From G963674835 sp963674835 (GTDB lineage: Bacteria > Planctomycetota > Planctomycetia > Pirellulales > Thermoguttaceae), in NCBI GenBank assembly GCA_963674835.2, contig CAXXKC010000003.1, positions 3,038,001 to 3,102,000 of the forward strand: a stretch of 64,000 nucleotides of DNA, in the 5' to 3' direction. The position numbers and the translations under genes are program-made. Positions 62,791-64,000 of this stretch are shown piece by piece. The notes beneath the pieces are model-generated. The model did not search any database. It had not been told where the DNA came from and worked only from the letters and a program-made list of their open reading frames with translations. Each line of letters begins with the position of its first letter. Positions within the stretch are counted from its first letter, which is position 1.

Positions 62791-63782
62791 GTCTCAGCGG
62801 GAAACGAGCCCTGGTAACGGGTGCCGGCGGATTCATCGGTAGCCATCTCACCGACGCCCTCGTCCGCGCCGGTGCACACACCCGCGCCCTGGTCCATTAC
62901 AACTCCCGAGGCGACTCCGGCCAGTTGGCCCTGCTCGAGCCCGACGTCCTCCAGCAAATCGAAATCCTCCCCGGCGACATCCGCGACCGCGCCCTCATGG
63001 GCCAGGCCGTACAAGGCTGCGATCTCGTCTTCCACTTGGCGGCCCTCATCGGCATCCCCTACAGCTACCAGGCCGTCGAAAGCTACGTCGACACCAACGT
63101 CCGCGGCACGATGAACATCCTCGATGCCTGCCGGGCACACGGCGTCCAGCGACTCCTCCACACCTCGACCAGCGAGGTCTACGGAACCGCCCAATACACG
63201 CCCATCGACGAACACCACCCCTTGCACGCCCAAAGCCCTTACGCCGCCACCAAAATCGGCGCCGATCAACTGGCCTATAGCTACTTCGCCGCTTTCGGTG
63301 TGCCCGTAGTCATCGTGCGCCCCTTCAACACCTTCGGTCCGCGCCAAAGCGCGCGGGCCGTCATCCCTACCATCATCTCTCAAGCCCTCACCGGCGACCG
63401 CATCCAACTCGGAAGCACCACGCCCGTCCGCGACTTCCTCTTCGTCGCCGACAACGCCCGTGGCTATCTCGCCGCAGCCGAGGCCGACGCCGCCCAGGTC
63501 GCCGGCGAAGTGATCAACCTCGGCACGGGTCGCGGTGTATCGGTCGGCCAGGTCGTCGACCTCGTCGCCAAGCACCTCAACCGATCGCTCAACGTCGTCC
63601 CCACCCAACAGCGCAAGCGGCCTCCGCAAAGCGAGGTATTCCAGCTCCTCGCTTCCGTCGACAAGGCCGCTGAGCGGCTCGGTTGGCGCCCCGAAATCAG
63701 CCTCGAAGACGGCCTGGCCAGCACAATCGCCTGGATCGATGGCCATCGCCAGCATTACCAGCCGCAGAAGTACAGCGTCTGA
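62787..63782 (+). CDS. NAD-dependent epimerase/dehydratase (SDR; LegB/GDP-mannose-dehydratase-like)
   Basis: The 331-residue extended SDR protein has the NAD-binding motif GAGGFIGS (12-19), the catalytic Thr/Ser-rich HTSTSEVYG segment, and the Y152-AAT-K156 pair. The RPFNTFGPRQSARAVIP stretch is typical of UDP-GlcNAc 4,6-dehydratase/LegB-like and nucleotide-sugar epimerases. It probably supplies a modified sugar to the LPS core or O-antigen in the cytoplasm. It is last in the run, coupled to GT4 by the ATGA overlap. A repeat copy follows 56 nt after the stop. Confidence 0.92.
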   Translation: MSLSGKRALVTGAGGFIGSHLTDALVRAGAHTRALVHYNSRGDSGQLALLEPDVLQQIEILPGDIRDRALMGQAVQGCDLVFHLAALIGIPYSYQAVESYVDTNVRGTMNILDACRAHGVQRLLHTSTSEVYGTAQYTPIDEHHPLHAQSPYAATKIGADQLAYSYFAAFGVPVVIVRPFNTFGPRQSARAVIPTIISQALTGDRIQLGSTTPVRDFLFVADNARGYLAAAEADAAQVAGEVINLGTGRGVSVGQVVDLVAKHLNRSLNVVPTQQRKRPPQSEVFQLLASVDKAAERLGWRPEISLEDGLASTIAWIDGHRQHYQPQKYSV

Positions 63783-63838
63783 CGCAACTCGCTCGCGGCT
63801 CTCCCAATCGCTCGCCCCGGGTGATACGCTATTCCTTA

Positions 63839-63932
63839 GAGCGAATACGGAGTATGTGTAGCGCGTGTTTCGCTTTCGAAACCGCAGAAACACGCCGCCA
63901 GGAACGCTACAGTTAAGTGCGACTCGCACTAG
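63839..63932 (+). repeat. Dispersed palindromic repeat, copy 4 (best preserved)
   Basis: The 94-bp copy has a perfect 9-bp inverted repeat (GCGTGTTTC at 63863-63871 and GAAACACGC at 63887-63895, 15-nt loop) and a perfect right-end palindrome AGTGCGACTCGCACT at 63916-63930. It agrees with copy 1 over the whole length with about one mismatch in five. It lies 3-prime of the epimerase gene. Confidence 0.85.
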
Positions 63933-64000
63933 ACCGCGCCGGCGATCCCTCCACGAATCGCCCACGCCGGCGAAATTGGGCCCATGGGAGCACCACCAAT

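Noticed and set aside
62772..63965. Long minus-strand open frame opposite the epimerase gene
   Set aside because: It is the mirror of a GC-rich coding sequence; Val/Gly/Asp/Glu-rich translations opposite many genes here are of the same kind.

Overview
The window is GC-rich bacterial chromosome with strong C/G preference at third codon positions. It is most consistent with a planctomycete, probably the Pirellulales group. The reasons are two DUF1559 pilin-like secreted proteins, a LamG/HzsA-like c-type cytochrome, Tat-exported Gfo/Idh/MocA oxidoreductases, a DUF1080 protein, an ECF sigma factor paired with a giant VIT/VWA/TPR protein, and LPS genes in a genome rich in secreted glycosidases. 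No rRNA, tRNA, CRISPR array, phage or insertion sequence was found.

Layout: 1-3247 is the end of an exopolysaccharide locus (tyrosine-kinase C-terminus, then an O-antigen-ligase/TPR protein). 3715-8700 holds two tandem, diverged copies of one unit on the minus strand: palindromic repeat, AT-rich promoter-like block, about 406-nt leader, DUF1559 protein, TTR-like lipoprotein, rho-independent terminator. 8758-26861 is a carbohydrate island: Gfo/Idh/MocA oxidoreductase with a divergent AraC regulator, a propeller/F5-8C protein, an SGNH hydrolase, a GH36-like alpha-galactosidase, a BNR protein, a GH123/DUF4091 protein, a GH127 beta-L-arabinofuranosidase, and a large LamG/HzsA-like dihaem protein. 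27010-30560 is a three-gene proton-channel operon (zinc-ribbon MotA/TolQ/ExbB homologue and two unlike ExbD-like coiled-coil partners). 31078-32961 has a small membrane protein and cardiolipin synthase. 33000-40289 continues the secreted enzymes (GH-A clan hydrolase, transglutaminase-like/FnIII protein, sialidase with CBM9). 40308-42660 has a FemAB-like transferase and a CapA-like phosphoesterase. 42686-52908 is the ECF sigma factor and its 3190-residue partner. 53219-57883 has a second GH36 alpha-galactosidase, a DUF1080 protein and another Gfo/Idh/MocA oxidoreductase. 58092-63782 is an LPS/lipid A cluster: lpxK, GT9, InaA-type kinase, GT4 and an NAD-dependent epimerase/dehydratase, the last three translationally coupled by 4-nt overlaps.

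Working together: the exported sugar hydrolases (alpha-galactosidases, arabinofuranosidase, GH123, sialidase, GH-A enzyme, esterase) plus periplasmic oxidoreductases suggest breakdown of a complex, partly acetylated or sialylated plant/algal/host glycan without a SusCD-type uptake pair in view. The envelope genes at both ends build capsule and LPS. Two observations stand out: a family of about 93-bp dispersed repeats with two nested inverted repeats lying at gene 3' ends, and the duplicated DUF1559 unit whose long leader is conserved in sequence and length.
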